A DNA stretch of 64,000 nucleotides, taken from positions 496,001 through 560,000 of the forward strand of contig NZ_JANLCK010000003.1 of the NCBI RefSeq assembly GCF_024979315.1, written 5' to 3'. The DNA is from Herbiconiux oxytropis. Lineage in GTDB: Bacteria; Actinomycetota; Actinomycetes; Actinomycetales; Microbacteriaceae. Of the stretch, positions 8,338 through 17,045 are shown one piece after another. The notes below the pieces were generated by a model. The model did no database searches, was not told the DNA's origin, and was given only the letters and a program-made list of their open reading frames with translations. The number at the start of each line of letters is the position of its first letter. Position 1 is the stretch's first letter. The translations under genes were made by a program, and so were the position numbers.

Positions 8338-10059
8338 TCAGCCGTGCGCGCGGAGGGCCACGTGCACGCTGTGCACCGCGCTCGCGCCTTCGCCGACGGC
8401 GGCGGCCACCCGCTTCATGGAGCCGTGCCGCACGTCGCCCGCCGCGAAGACCCCGGGAACGCTCGTCTCGAACGGCAGGGGAGCGCGGCCGAGCAGCCGG
8501 TGGCCCTCGAGGGCTGCATCGGTGCCGAGCGAGACGTCGGTCAGGATGAAGCCGTCGCGATCGGTGAGCACGTCACCGGATGCGGGTGCGGATGCGGACG
8601 CCGCCGACCCGTCGGCCGCGGGCCGGAGCCACGAGGTGGCCGGCTCGGCCCCGATGAAGCAGAACAGGCCGCTGCACGGTGTCTCGACCGAGTCGCCGCC
8701 GACGCGATCGGTGAGCGTGACGGCCCGGAGGGACGCGTCGCCGTGGAGCGCTGTCACCTCGGTGCCGGTGCGGATGGTGACCCGGGGGTGCGCGCGCAGC
8801 CGGTCGAGGAGGTAGGACGACATGGTCGACGCGAGGTCGGAGCGGCGGGCCGCGATCGTGACCGTCGCGTTCCGCTCGGCCAGGAAGAGGGCCGCCTGGC
8901 CGGAGGAGTTCGCACCGCCGATCACCACGACCGGCTCGGTGCCGCACGAACGGGCCTCGATGTCGGTGGCCGCGTAGAAGATGCCGGCGCCCTCGAACCG
9001 GTCCCACTCGGGCAGCGGCAGGGTGCGGTAGTGCGCTCCCGACGCGACGATGACGGCTCGGCTGTGCACGACCGTGCCGTCGTCGAGCACCAGCCCGAGG
9101 GGTGCCGAGCCGGTGTCGAGCCGCACGACCCGGCTCGGGCTGTAGACGCGGGCGCCGAACTTCTCGGCCTGCACGGTGGCGCGGGTGGTGAGATCGGCGC
9201 CGCTGAGGCCCGAGGGGAATCCGAGGTAGTTCTCGATGCGCGAGCTCGACGCGGCCTGCCCTCCGGTGGCGACCGCCTCGAGCAGCACCGTGTCGAGCCC
9301 CTCGGAGGCGCCGTACATCGCCGCGGCGAGGCCCGCGGGCCCGGCGCCGATCACCGCGAGATCGACGACCGTGTCGGATCCGTGGGGCACGGAGAGCCCG
9401 ACGTGCTCGGCCAGCAGCGCTGGTGTCGCGTGTCGGAGCACCGCATCGGGCAGGATGACCGCGGGCAGCTCCCCGGTGCTCACCCCGGCTCCGCGCAGGA
9501 GCGAGCGACCGTCGACGTCGTCGGCGTCGAACCAGGTGTGGGCGAGCTGCTGCCGCGCCGCGAAGGTGCGAAGGGCGAGGGATGTGGAGGAGAACGGCGA
9601 GCCGACGATCTGGATCGACCGCGCCCCGCCGAGCAGCTGCAGCCGGTTGCGCCTGGCCATGAACGCGCGGAGCAGGGCGTCGGAGAGGTCGGGCTCGTCC
9701 GACATCACCCGCCGGAACGCCTCCGGCGACACGTGCACCACCCGCCCGGCATCGGCGACGCGGCCGGAGACGAAGGTGCGCTCACCCGTGAGGAGGTTCA
9801 GCTCGCCGATGAACTCGCCTCGGCCGTAGCGGGCGAGCACCTCGGAGTCGGCGTCGAGGGTCGCGGCCCGCACGAGGTCGACCGTGGCGGTGAGCAGCAC
9901 GATCAGGTCGGGGGCGGTGTCTCCGGCCTCGAACACCAGTTCTCCCGCAGCGACGTCCCTCGGCGAACCGTAGCCGGCCAGCCGTTCGAGCAGGTCGTCG
10001 GCGAGCACCGGATGGGCTGCCGCAGCGAGCCGGTCGTCGTCCAGTCGGTCGTCGCTCAT
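8338..10059 (-). CDS. Cyclic-nucleotide-binding domain fused to thioredoxin-reductase-like flavoprotein
   Basis: A 573-aa fusion. Residues about 20-130 are a CAP_ED cyclic-nucleotide fold (GEFIGELNLLTGERTF is the phosphate-binding-cassette-like part). Residues about 230-570 are a two-dinucleotide-domain oxidoreductase (FAD motif VIGAGPAGLAAAMYG, NADPH motif VVIGGANSSGQAA, FAD motif 2 GVFAAGDVRHG). A glutaredoxin-like linker may sit at 150-225. The redox CxxC of true thioredoxin reductases is absent: the position reads YAATDIEARS. It therefore cannot work by the thioredoxin dithiol mechanism; a ferredoxin-NADP reductase-like or unknown acceptor is more likely. A TAGTAT box 6 nt before the ATG suggests a leaderless transcript. 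Confidence 0.88.
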   Translation of the reverse strand: MSDDRLDDDRLAAAAHPVLADDLLERLAGYGSPRDVAAGELVFEAGDTAPDLIVLLTATVDLVRAATLDADSEVLARYGRGEFIGELNLLTGERTFVSGRVADAGRVVHVSPEAFRRVMSDEPDLSDALLRAFMARRNRLQLLGGARSIQIVGSPFSSTSLALRTFAARQQLAHTWFDADDVDGRSLLRGAGVSTGELPAVILPDAVLRHATPALLAEHVGLSVPHGSDTVVDLAVIGAGPAGLAAAMYGASEGLDTVLLEAVATGGQAASSSRIENYLGFPSGLSGADLTTRATVQAEKFGARVYSPSRVVRLDTGSAPLGLVLDDGTVVHSRAVIVASGAHYRTLPLPEWDRFEGAGIFYAATDIEARSCGTEPVVVIGGANSSGQAALFLAERNATVTIAARRSDLASTMSSYLLDRLRAHPRVTIRTGTEVTALHGDASLRAVTLTDRVGGDSVETPCSGLFCFIGAEPATSWLRPAADGSAASASAPASGDVLTDRDGFILTDVSLGTDAALEGHRLLGRAPLPFETSVPGVFAAGDVRHGSMKRVAAAVGEGASAVHSVHVALRAHG

Positions 10060-10065
10060 GCGCCG

Positions 10066-10071
10066 ATACTA
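10066..10071 (-). promoter_or_regulatory. -10 box of leaderless promoter for the CNMP/TrxR-like gene
   Basis: TAGTAT on the minus strand, separated by 6 nt (CGGCGC) from the ATG at 10059, so transcription would begin at or next to the A of the start codon. No Shine-Dalgarno is present. Confidence 0.55.
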
Positions 10072-10176
10072 GCCACGGTGCACTCATGGCTCATCCGTCC
10101 GCTGTCGCCCTGTCGTCCGACACCGGGACGGGCGTTCTTCCGACGGCCGTCCCTTGAGGGCGGCGGCCCGCAGCGC

Positions 10177-10182
10177 TAGCCT
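10177..10182 (+). promoter_or_regulatory. Candidate -10 box upstream of the 92-aa protein gene
   Basis: TAGCCT in the common actinobacterial GCTAGNNT context, 56 nt before the ATG at 10239. No convincing -35 was seen. Confidence 0.3.
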
Positions 10183-10238
10183 CGCCCCGAGCGGGCCTCG
10201 CACTCGGCCGGCCGCTCGCGACGGAAGGACCACTCGCC

Positions 10239-10517
10239 ATGACCGAATCGATCCACGGGCACCTGGGCCAGCACCACCGCACGACGCTCGAGCACATCGC
10301 CACGCACCCCACGACGCACAACCTCGAGTGGCACGACGTGATCGCCCTGCTCGAGGAGGTCGCGGAGGTGCGCGAGGAGCACGACGGCAAGTTCGTGGTG
10401 AAGCTCGGCGAGCAGCGCATCGTGCTGACGAAGCCGCGCCACAAGGACGTCGACGAGCAGATGGTGCTCGACCTCCGCCGCCTGTTCACCGAGGCGGGCT
10501 ATCTGCAGAAGGAGTGA
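10239..10517 (+). CDS. Small conserved protein with HicA-like pattern
   Basis: A 92-aa soluble protein preceded by a clear Shine-Dalgarno (GGAAGGA, 9 nt from ATG). The second half (EEHDGKFVVKLGEQRIVLTK, then PRHKD and an amphipathic helix LDLRRLFTEAGY) follows the strand-strand-helix order of the HicA/YcfA dsRNA-binding-like fold, including a His in the place where HicA has its catalytic His in GSH. No HicB partner is adjacent, so a working toxin-antitoxin pair is not supported. I do not recognise a specific function. It converges on the MFS gene at 10567. Confidence 0.6.
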   Translation: MTESIHGHLGQHHRTTLEHIATHPTTHNLEWHDVIALLEEVAEVREEHDGKFVVKLGEQRIVLTKPRHKDVDEQMVLDLRRLFTEAGYLQKE

Positions 10518-10542
10518 CCGGCAGAAGCGCTGATCGGCATGC

Positions 10543-10578
10543 GCCGCTCAGCGCGCCGCGCGCCGCTCAGCGCGCCGC
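10543..10578. repeat. Perfect 18-bp tandem duplication at the end of the MFS gene
   Basis: CGCCGCTCAGCGCGCCGC occurs twice with no gap (10543-10560 and 10561-10578). The unit contains the MFS stop codon (TCA on the plus strand) and is a multiple of 3, so a second in-frame stop lies just after the first. It looks like a recent slippage event. Confidence 0.9.
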
Positions 10579-11760
10579 GCGCCGCATGAGCAGGCCCGCC
10601 GACACCGTGGTGGCCAGCACGACCGCCACGAACGACAGCAGCACGGGTGTCGGTGGCTCGATCAGGAGCACCGCCCCGATCACGAGTGCGGGAAGCGCCA
10701 GCCCGGCGTAGGCGATGAGGAACATGAGGGCGAGACTCTCGCCCTTCCGCGCCGGATCGGCCACCGCCACCGCTGTCCCGATCGCACCCTTGAACAGCAG
10801 TCCCACACCGAGACCCGCGACCACGCCGCCCACGAGGAAGAGCGCGAGCGCGGGCGTGACCGCACCGATCGCGACCCCGACGAGGCCCACGGCGCATCCG
10901 ATCACCGCCACGGTCAGCTGGATGCGCAGCCGCACCCCGGCCAGCACGATCTGGCCGAGCGCGGCCGCCGCGAACACGGAGAAGGTCGTGGCGCCGGCCA
11001 GCAGGTGATCGCCCTGCTGGAAGGTGGTCACGAGGAAGGTCGGCGCGAGCGAGGTGAAGAGGCCGAACACGGCGAAGCCGGAGAACGCCCCGAAGGCGGC
11101 GATCACGAATCGGCGGCGCGATCGCGGCGGGATCGAGATGCGCTGCGGGCGCCAGCGGGGAGGGTCGGCCGGGATGTCGACGGTCTCGGGGACGAGCTGC
11201 AGCGTGACGGCGGCGAGCAGGAGGATCACGAGGAACACCACGTGCGGCAGCATGAGCGGATCAGGGAGGAGATCGGCGAAGACGCCCCCGATGAGCGGGC
11301 CCAGAGCGAGCCCGCCGAGGTTGGCGGCGCCCGAGACCGAGGCGGCCACGATGCTGTTCTCCGTGGGCCTGGCCACCGAGCGGAGCTCGCCGAGGTGCGC
11401 GGTGGCCGTGGCGGTGAGGATGCCGATGCTCGCACCGTTCACGAGGCGCGCCACGATGAGCCCCGGCACGTCCGACCAGAACACGAACATCAGCGCGCTG
11501 AGGGCCGAGAGCAGCACGGCCACGAGCAGCACCCGGCGCCGGCCCACCCAGTCGCTGACGTGCCCGAAGAGGTAGAGGCTGATCATCACGCCGATCGCGT
11601 AGGCCGCGAAGACGATCGTGATGGTGAAGGCGGGGAAGCCGTCGCGCTGCTGGTAGAGCGGGTAGAGGGGTGTGGGCACCGTGGAGTACGCCATCACCAG
11701 GAGGAAGGTGACCGCGATGATCCAGAAGCCGGCGGCGTGCCGCACGCGAGGCGCGCTCAT
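10567..11760 (-). CDS. MFS transporter (DHA1-like)
   Basis: A 397-aa, 12-helix major facilitator with the loop-2 motif [14 protein letters not shown] near residue 65. Size and pattern fit drug or metabolite:proton antiporters of the DHA1 type (similar to MFS_1 proteins). Its ATG overlaps the stop of the FAD monooxygenase by 4 bp (ATGA), so the two are coupled in translation. The pair may oxidise and then export, or import and then oxidise, a common compound. The last codons lie in an 18-bp tandem duplication. Confidence 0.85.
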   Translation of the reverse strand: MSAPRVRHAAGFWIIAVTFLLVMAYSTVPTPLYPLYQQRDGFPAFTITIVFAAYAIGVMISLYLFGHVSDWVGRRRVLLVAVLLSALSALMFVFWSDVPGLIVARLVNGASIGILTATATAHLGELRSVARPTENSIVAASVSGAANLGGLALGPLIGGVFADLLPDPLMLPHVVFLVILLLAAVTLQLVPETVDIPADPPRWRPQRISIPPRSRRRFVIAAFGAFSGFAVFGLFTSLAPTFLVTTFQQGDHLLAGATTFSVFAAAALGQIVLAGVRLRIQLTVAVIGCAVGLVGVAIGAVTPALALFLVGGVVAGLGVGLLFKGAIGTAVAVADPARKGESLALMFLIAYAGLALPALVIGAVLLIEPPTPVLLSFVAVVLATTVSAGLLMRRAAR

Positions 11761-12884
11761 CGGGCGAAGGGGAGCGAGGCCGCGAGGCGCCGGCCGTAGT
11801 CGGAGATGGCCCTGCCCACCGGGAGCCGTTCGGCGTCGTAGCGGCGCAGCGCCTCGTCGAGCGTCGACTCGTCGAGCAGGTCGGCGAGGAGGAGGGCGTC
11901 ACCCGCCGCCTTCGCGGCTCCCATGGCCGTGTGCGGTCGCACCATCACCGCGGCGTCGCCGAGCAGGGCGAGCCGCCCCCTGGTCATCCGCGGCGGCACG
12001 AAGTCGAAGATGGTCTGGAGGAAGGGCTCGTGCTCGGCCTCGACCGCGGCTGCGAACGGCGGGGGCAGCTCGCGAGCCGCGTCGGCGACGAGCGTGTCGC
12101 GGAGGTCGGCCGGCAGCTGGCCGGGGGCGAGCGAGACGCTCTCGGTCGTTCGGCCGGACCGCGTCATGAGCGCCCGGAGCTGTTCGATTGTCAGCGGCCG
12201 GTACCAGACCCAGTTGTAGCGCCGATCGCCGCGCTGCACCTCGCCGGCGGGGCCGGGCACCAGGTAGCCGAGCATGTGGGCGGCCGGTCCGTTGAAGAAG
12301 GCGAAGCGGTCGAGGAGCGTGTCGGCGGCATCCGCCGGCAGCGAGCGCTCGGGCACGAGCCCCCGCCAGGTGACATAGCCGGCGTAGGAGTTGGCGTGGT
12401 GCTCGGGAGCCACGGCGACGCGGGTGACCGACGACAGGCCGTCGGCCCCGATCACGAGATCGAAGCTCTCCCGGCGCCCATCCGCGAACTGCACGAGGGC
12501 GTGCTGTTCGGTGGTGTCGACCCGTGCGACGGCGCTCGAGAGCCGGTAGGCCCCGGCCGGCAGCTCCGATCGGAGCACGTCGTAGAGGTGGTCCCAGGAG
12601 AGCTGGGTCTGGGGTGAGGGATCCCGGGTGGCGATGCGGCCGTCGCGTGCGAGGGTGATCCGTTCGTGGGCCACGACACCGACACGGGCGGCGTCGTCCC
12701 GACCCAGTCGGTGCAGCAGCTCGAACAGCTCCTGCTGGGCCACGAGGCCCGCTCCGCGCCGGGCGAGCCCGTGCACGGAGCGCTCGAAGACGGTCACACG
12801 ATGCCCCGTCCTGGTCAGCAGCGCGGCGGCGAACAGGCCCCCGATCGATCCGCCCACCACGGCGACGTCGAGCTCGGCGGCCAT
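11757..12884 (-). CDS. FAD-dependent monooxygenase, second dihydroxypyridine-hydroxylase-like paralogue
   Basis: A flavin hydroxylase of 375 aa. FAD motif [17 protein letters not shown] lies at the N-terminus, GD motif [18 protein letters not shown] near residue 300, and [12 protein letters not shown] is the subgroup motif shared with the protein at 2288-3541. A longer reading to 13058 is open, but the ATG at 12884 has a strong GGGGG ribosome site and directly precedes the FAD motif, so that start is preferred. It is coupled to the MFS gene at 10567-11760. Substrate unknown; the two window paralogues probably act on related ring compounds. Confidence 0.85.
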   Translation of the reverse strand: MAAELDVAVVGGSIGGLFAAALLTRTGHRVTVFERSVHGLARRGAGLVAQQELFELLHRLGRDDAARVGVVAHERITLARDGRIATRDPSPQTQLSWDHLYDVLRSELPAGAYRLSSAVARVDTTEQHALVQFADGRRESFDLVIGADGLSSVTRVAVAPEHHANSYAGYVTWRGLVPERSLPADAADTLLDRFAFFNGPAAHMLGYLVPGPAGEVQRGDRRYNWVWYRPLTIEQLRALMTRSGRTTESVSLAPGQLPADLRDTLVADAARELPPPFAAAVEAEHEPFLQTIFDFVPPRMTRGRLALLGDAAVMVRPHTAMGAAKAAGDALLLADLLDESTLDEALRRYDAERLPVGRAISDYGRRLAASLPFAR

Positions 12885-13037
12885 CTCAGAACCCCCTGTC
12901 CCTGTCCATACCCAGACGCTAACCGGGCCACCGGCTCGCGTGATCGGACAGGCGTCGGAACACCGGACGACATCCGTCCGTCCACCGGTAGCAACGGGAG
13001 TCGGCATCTGTCGCAACCGGGTGGCCCTGCCCGGAGC

Positions 13038-13043
13038 TAGCGT
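13038..13043 (+). promoter_or_regulatory. Candidate -10 box upstream of the haloperoxidase gene
   Basis: TAGCGT within GAGCTAGCGTGG, 53 nt before the ATG at 13097. The 212-bp gap between the divergent monooxygenase and haloperoxidase genes holds no other gene. Confidence 0.35.
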
Positions 13044-13096
13044 GGAGTCACTCCCCACACCCCCGGGGAGAATTCGACAGTCGATGGAGGATCATC

Positions 13097-13933
13097 ATGG
13101 GATTCGTGACCACGGACGATGGCGCAGAGATCTACTACAAGGACTGGGGCAGCACCGATGCCCAGCCCATCGTGTTCCACCACGGCTGGCCCCTGTCGTC
13201 GGACGACTGGGACGCCCAGATGCTCTTCTTCCTGGGCCACGGCTACCGCGTGATCGCGCACGACCGCCGCGGGCACGGCCGCTCGTCGCAGATCGGCACC
13301 GGTCACGACATGGACCACTATGCGAGCGACACGGATGCCGTGGTGCGGCACCTCGACCTGAAGAACGCCGTGCACATCGGCCACTCCACGGGCGGTGGCC
13401 AGGTCGCGCGCTACGTCGCGCAGTACGGCGAGCCGCAGGGGCGCGTGGCGAAAGCCGTGCTCGTCTCCTCGGTTCCACCGCTCATGGTGCAGACCGACGC
13501 CAACCCCGAGGGCACGCCGGTCTCGGTGTTCGACGGCTTCCGCAGCGCCCTCGCCGCGAACCGCGCCGAGTTCTTCCAGGCCGTCGCCTCCGGCCCCTTC
13601 TACGGCTTCAACCGCGAGGGCGTGACCCCCTCTGAGCCCGTGATCGCCAACTGGTGGCGGCAGGGCATGACGGGCAGCGCCCTGGCCCACTACGAGGGCA
13701 TCAAGGCCTTCTCCGAGACCGACCAGACCGACGACCTGAAGGCGATCTCGGTGCCGGTGCTCGTGACGCAGGGCGACGACGACCAGGTCGTGCCCTACAG
13801 GGACGCCGCGCTGAAGCAGCACGAGCTCCTGCAGAACTCGACGCTGAAGATCTACGAGGGCTACCCGCACGGCATGCTCACGACGCACGCCGACGTGATC
13901 AACCCCGACCTGCTGGCCTTCATTCAGCAGTAG
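13097..13933 (+). CDS. Alpha/beta hydrolase, cofactor-free haloperoxidase type
   Basis: A 278-aa alpha/beta hydrolase matching the length and motifs of bacterial non-haem chloroperoxidases/arylesterases. The oxyanion region is HHGWPLSSDDW, the nucleophile Ser is in GHSTGGG (near residue 97), the acid Asp in VTQGDDDQVVP, and the base His in YEGYPHGM near residue 258. These enzymes hydrolyse esters or perform perhydrolysis with acetate and peroxide. A strong Shine-Dalgarno (GGAGG) sits 7 nt before the ATG. It is divergent to the monooxygenase-MFS pair and converges on nadE across a large hairpin. Confidence 0.92.
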   Translation: MGFVTTDDGAEIYYKDWGSTDAQPIVFHHGWPLSSDDWDAQMLFFLGHGYRVIAHDRRGHGRSSQIGTGHDMDHYASDTDAVVRHLDLKNAVHIGHSTGGGQVARYVAQYGEPQGRVAKAVLVSSVPPLMVQTDANPEGTPVSVFDGFRSALAANRAEFFQAVASGPFYGFNREGVTPSEPVIANWWRQGMTGSALAHYEGIKAFSETDQTDDLKAISVPVLVTQGDDDQVVPYRDAALKQHELLQNSTLKIYEGYPHGMLTTHADVINPDLLAFIQQ

Positions 13934-13965
13934 TCGCGCGCTCAGCCTCCACCGCGGCCGCGACC

Positions 13966-14042
13966 TGACAGTAGGTGCGCGTAAAGCCGCCGACTTGACA
14001 CATCTTGTGTCAAGTCGGCGCTTATACGCGCACCTACTGTCA
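13966..14042. repeat. 37-bp-arm inverted repeat (hairpin) between convergent genes
   Basis: Arms 13966-14002 and 14006-14042 pair at 34 of 37 positions with a 3-nt loop (TCT). Each arm contains TGACAGTAGGTGCGCGTA at the outside and GCCGACTTGACA inside; TGTCAAGTCGGC is repeated again at 14038-14049, just past the arm. It lies between the haloperoxidase stop (13933) and nadE stop (14084), where a bidirectional terminator is expected, but it is much longer than a terminator needs and has no T-run, so it may be a dispersed palindromic element. Confidence 0.9.
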
Positions 14043-14083
14043 AGTCGGCAGGGCAGGTGCGGCGCGCCCCGAGCCGACCGGCC

Positions 14084-14908
14084 TCAGTCGCGCCACCACT
14101 GGTCGAACGGGGTCACCGGCACGGCACGCTTGTGCCGGGTGAGGAGGAAGCGCTGCTCGATGGCGTCGGCGACCTCATCGTCGACGTCGTGGCCCTCGAG
14201 GAAGTCGTCGATGTCGGCGTAGGTGAGCCCGAGGTTCGTCTCGTCGGTCTGGCCGGGATCGTGGTCGAGCAGGTCGGCCGTCGGCGCCTTCTCGTAGAGG
14301 CGGGCCGGAGCGCCGAGGTGCGCGAGCAGCGCCTTGCCCTGGCGCTTGGTGAGTCCCGTCAGAGGGGTGATGTCGACCCCGCCGTCGCCGTACTTGGTGA
14401 AGAAGCCCGTGACGGCTTCGGCGGCGTGGTCGGTGCCGACCACGAGCAGGTTCCGCTCGCCCGCGAGGGCGTACTGCGCCACCATGCGGGTGCGGGCCTT
14501 GACGTTGCCCTTCGTGAAGTCCGACATCTCGCCGCCGGTGGCCTCGGCGAAGTCGCGCGCGGTGCCGTCGACCCCGTTCTGGATGTTCACGACGACGCCC
14601 GGCTCGGCGTCGATGAACTGCAGGGCGAGCTGGGCGTCGTCCTCGTCGGCCTGCACCTTGTAGGGCATCCGCACGGTGACGAACTCCGCGGAGGCACCCT
14701 CCTCGCGGAGGCGGTCGACCGCGAGCCGGCAGAGCCGTCCGGCGAGCGTGGAGTCCTGGCCGCCGCTGATGGCCAGCACGAGGCCGCGGGCCCCGGTGGC
14801 CCGCACGTAGTCGGCGAGGAAGGTCACACGGCGCTCGACCTCGGCGGCCGGATCGATCTCGGGGCGGACGTCGAGCTCATCGATGATGGTCTTCTGCAGA
14901 TCGCGCAT
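14084..14908 (-). CDS. nadE: Ammonia-dependent NAD synthetase
   Basis: Makes NAD from nicotinate adenine dinucleotide, ATP and ammonia. At 274 aa it matches the single-domain NadE length (no glutaminase domain). The PP-loop ATP site [15 protein letters not shown] lies at about residues 44-58; [19 protein letters not shown] and the C-terminal [15 protein letters not shown] are typical of the family. The ATG at 14908 is preceded by GATACT at 7 nt, which suggests a leaderless transcript and excludes the longer open reading to 15022. Divergent from deoC. Confidence 0.95.
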   Translation of the reverse strand: MRDLQKTIIDELDVRPEIDPAAEVERRVTFLADYVRATGARGLVLAISGGQDSTLAGRLCRLAVDRLREEGASAEFVTVRMPYKVQADEDDAQLALQFIDAEPGVVVNIQNGVDGTARDFAEATGGEMSDFTKGNVKARTRMVAQYALAGERNLLVVGTDHAAEAVTGFFTKYGDGGVDITPLTGLTKRQGKALLAHLGAPARLYEKAPTADLLDHDPGQTDETNLGLTYADIDDFLEGHDVDDEVADAIEQRFLLTRHKRAVPVTPFDQWWRD

Positions 14909-14915
14909 GCCTACA

Positions 14916-14921
14916 AGTATC
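14916..14921 (-). promoter_or_regulatory. -10 box of leaderless nadE promoter
   Basis: GATACT on the minus strand, 7 nt before the nadE ATG, with no ribosome-binding site between them. Confidence 0.55.
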
Positions 14922-15015
14922 GCCGCCCGACCGCATCCGCCAACCCCGTGCTGGCGCTTACGCTTGTCGAGGACCCTGCCGACCACTCCGTCAGCTCCCC
15001 GAGACAGGACACCGC

Positions 15016-15702
15016 ATGACACTCACCAGCCGCGAAATCGCACAGTACATCGACCACACGCTCCTGAAGCCCGAGGCCACGAGGGCCGACGTCGAGGCGC
15101 TCATCGCCGAGGCCGACGATCTCGGCACCTACTCGATCTGCGTCTCGCCCTCGATGCTCCCGCTCACCCTCCCCGAGGGCTCCGACCTCAAGATCGCCGT
15201 GGTCTGCGGCTTCCCGAGCGGCAAGCACCACTCCTCGGTCAAGGCCGCAGAGGCCGCTCTCTCCGCCCAGCAGGGGGCCGACGAGATCGACATGGTCATC
15301 GACGTGGGAGCGGCCAAGGAGGGCCGTTTCGACGACGTCGAGGCCGACATCCGTGCCGTCCGCGAGGCCGCTCCGGCCCCCGTCGTGCTCAAGGTCATCA
15401 TCGAGTCGGCGGCCCTGACCGACGACGAGATCGTGGGCGTCTCGCGCGCCGCCGTGGCCGCCGGTGCCGACTTCGTGAAGACCTCCACGGGCTTCCACCC
15501 CGCAGGCGGCGCGAGCGTCGAGGCCGTGGCGCTGATGGCGAAGACGGTCGACGGCAAGCTCGGCGTCAAGGCGTCGGGCGGCATCCGCACGCGGGCGGTC
15601 GCGGAGGCGATGATCGCGGCGGGGGCCACGAGGCTCGGTGTCTCCGGATCGCGCCAGGTCGTCTTCGGCGACGAGGCGCCGGGCGCGCCCTCCGGCTACT
15701 GA
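15016..15702 (+). CDS. deoC: Deoxyribose-phosphate aldolase
   Basis: Cleaves 2-deoxyribose-5-phosphate to glyceraldehyde-3-phosphate and acetaldehyde in deoxynucleoside salvage. The 228-aa protein is full length for the class. The Schiff-base lysine is Lys155 in [10 protein letters not shown] and the partner lysine is Lys185 in [17 protein letters not shown] at the N-terminus is also diagnostic. A TACGCT at 14959-14964 may be its -10 box. No other deo gene is adjacent. Confidence 0.96.
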   Translation: MTLTSREIAQYIDHTLLKPEATRADVEALIAEADDLGTYSICVSPSMLPLTLPEGSDLKIAVVCGFPSGKHHSSVKAAEAALSAQQGADEIDMVIDVGAAKEGRFDDVEADIRAVREAAPAPVVLKVIIESAALTDDEIVGVSRAAVAAGADFVKTSTGFHPAGGASVEAVALMAKTVDGKLGVKASGGIRTRAVAEAMIAAGATRLGVSGSRQVVFGDEAPGAPSGY

Positions 15703-15731
15703 GCGGCGGGGGAGGCCTGCCCGCTCTGCGC

Positions 15732-16220
15732 CTACTGAGCGGGAGCCGACCCGCCCTGCGGCGTGCGATCCTGCCGGAGCCGCACGAGGTTCGGCAGCGG
15801 GCACCAGGCGCCGAGCTGCGGATAGTCGACGGTCACGCCGGTCACGCCGGCCACGCCGCGTTCGCCGAGCGCGAGCGCCCAGTCGATCGCAGCGGGCAGC
15901 GGGATCTGGAACAGCGGGACGGGTTCCCCGGCCTGCACGAGTCCGTTCGCGACCGCCGCGGTCTGCGCCCGCTCTGCGCTGCTGTAGACGCACAGCATCT
16001 GGCCCGCCTGGGCCGCGAGGGCGTAAGGGCGGGGCTGCTCGGCCGTGCCGCGGTTGATGAACACCCAGTGCTCGAGACCGGCGACCGCCTGCCAGAGCCG
16101 GATCTGCGCATCCATGTCGGTCGGTGCGGCCTTGCACGCGGCGTCCAGCCGGTCGAGTTCGGCGAGTACCTCGGGGGAGGGTCCTTGCGGCTGGATGCGG
16201 TCGGCGGGCTGGTCGGTCAT
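15732..16220 (-). CDS. Small protein resembling the SseB N-terminal domain
   Basis: A 162-aa soluble protein without signal peptide. The stretch HWVFINRGTAEQPRPYALA followed by VYSSAERAQTA matches the pattern of SseB-family proteins (read-out strand, then a helix), whose role is poorly known outside type III secretion. The C-terminal third is Pro/Gln-rich. A TAGCGT box at 16251-16256 (minus strand) lies about 30 nt before the ATG. It converges on deoC with a 29-bp gap. Function not assignable. Confidence 0.65.
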   Translation of the reverse strand: MTDQPADRIQPQGPSPEVLAELDRLDAACKAAPTDMDAQIRLWQAVAGLEHWVFINRGTAEQPRPYALAAQAGQMLCVYSSAERAQTAAVANGLVQAGEPVPLFQIPLPAAIDWALALGERGVAGVTGVTVDYPQLGAWCPLPNLVRLRQDRTPQGGSAPAQ

Positions 16221-16313
16221 GCTGGCTCCCTCACGGTCTGACGACTCGCCACGCTACCGCACGGTCGCGGGCGTCGCCGTGGAGGGGAGGCGGATGATCA
16301 TCCGCTCCGGTCG

Positions 16314-16928
16314 TCAGGACCGCTGGTCGTCGAGCAGCACCCTCAGCGCCTCGCGGAGCGGGCCGGCGAGTTCCTCGGCGGTCGCCGAGGCCACGGGCTC
16401 CACGGCGGCCGAGGTGCGGAGCATGACCACGCCGAGCATGGTGGCGATCGCGAGCTGCGCCTTGAGGAGCACGGGCTGCGTGGCGGGGTCGTCGGGGCTC
16501 CAGCCCGAGGCTCCCGCGAGCTTGCGGGTGAAGTGCTCGAGGGTGCGGCGGCGGATTCGATCGGCGTTCTCGTCGCCGGATGACCGCAGCAGCAGGAGGA
16601 GCTGGAGGGGATCGTCGCCGTTGGGCGCATTGAGGGCGTGGACGATGAGCCGTTCGATCACCTCGGCGGGCGTCGACGCGCGTGCCTGCGACCGCGTGGC
16701 GAGCTCGTCCGAGGTGCGGAGCATGCAGGCTTCGAAGAGGCCGTCCTTCGACACGAAGTAGCGGTTGATGAGCGCGACGTTGACCCCGACGTCGGCGGCG
16801 ATCTGCCGCACGGTGGTCGCGCGGTAGCCCTCGGTCGCGAAGCGGCGGCGGGCGGCGCGCACGAGCGCCCGCTTGGTCCCCTCGGCGTCGCGGCCGGAGC
16901 GGACGATCTCGTCATCGGCGTCGGTCAT
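16314..16928 (-). CDS. TetR-family repressor of the adjacent exporter
   Basis: A 204-aa TetR regulator. The HTH is at residues about 18-62 (RRFATEGYRATTVRQIAADV then INRYFVSKDGLF), followed by an all-helical ligand domain. It is divergent from a DHA2 exporter, and the 117-bp gap contains a 14-bp inverted repeat that brackets the exporter promoter, so it very probably represses the exporter and releases it when the drug binds. A TAGGGT box lies upstream of its own start. Confidence 0.92.
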   Translation of the reverse strand: MTDADDEIVRSGRDAEGTKRALVRAARRRFATEGYRATTVRQIAADVGVNVALINRYFVSKDGLFEACMLRTSDELATRSQARASTPAEVIERLIVHALNAPNGDDPLQLLLLLRSSGDENADRIRRRTLEHFTRKLAGASGWSPDDPATQPVLLKAQLAIATMLGVVMLRTSAAVEPVASATAEELAGPLREALRVLLDDQRS

Positions 16929-16965
16929 GTCTGTCTCCCGCCTCCACCCTATCGCGCGGCAGCCG

Positions 16966-17033
16966 CATGTAAACCGATGTTGACAAGCTGGGGGAGTCGG
17001 AGAATACTCGTCAAGTCAGCATCCGCTTACATG
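16966..17033 (+). promoter_or_regulatory. Exporter promoter bracketed by TetR operator half-sites
   Basis: Operator arms CATGTAAACCGATG (16966-16979) and CATCCGCTTACATG (17020-17033) match as inverted repeats at 12 of 14 positions. Between them lie a consensus -35 TTGACA (16980-16985), a 17-bp spacer and AATACT (17003-17008) as -10. Binding of TetR to both arms would block RNA polymerase. Confidence 0.75.
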
Positions 17034-17045
17034 TCGAGGAGTCCG

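Noticed and set aside
10239-10517. HicA toxin of a toxin-antitoxin module
   Set aside because: The resemblance is only partial, no HicB-like partner adjoins, and the ribosome site suggests ordinary expression; kept as an uncharacterised protein.
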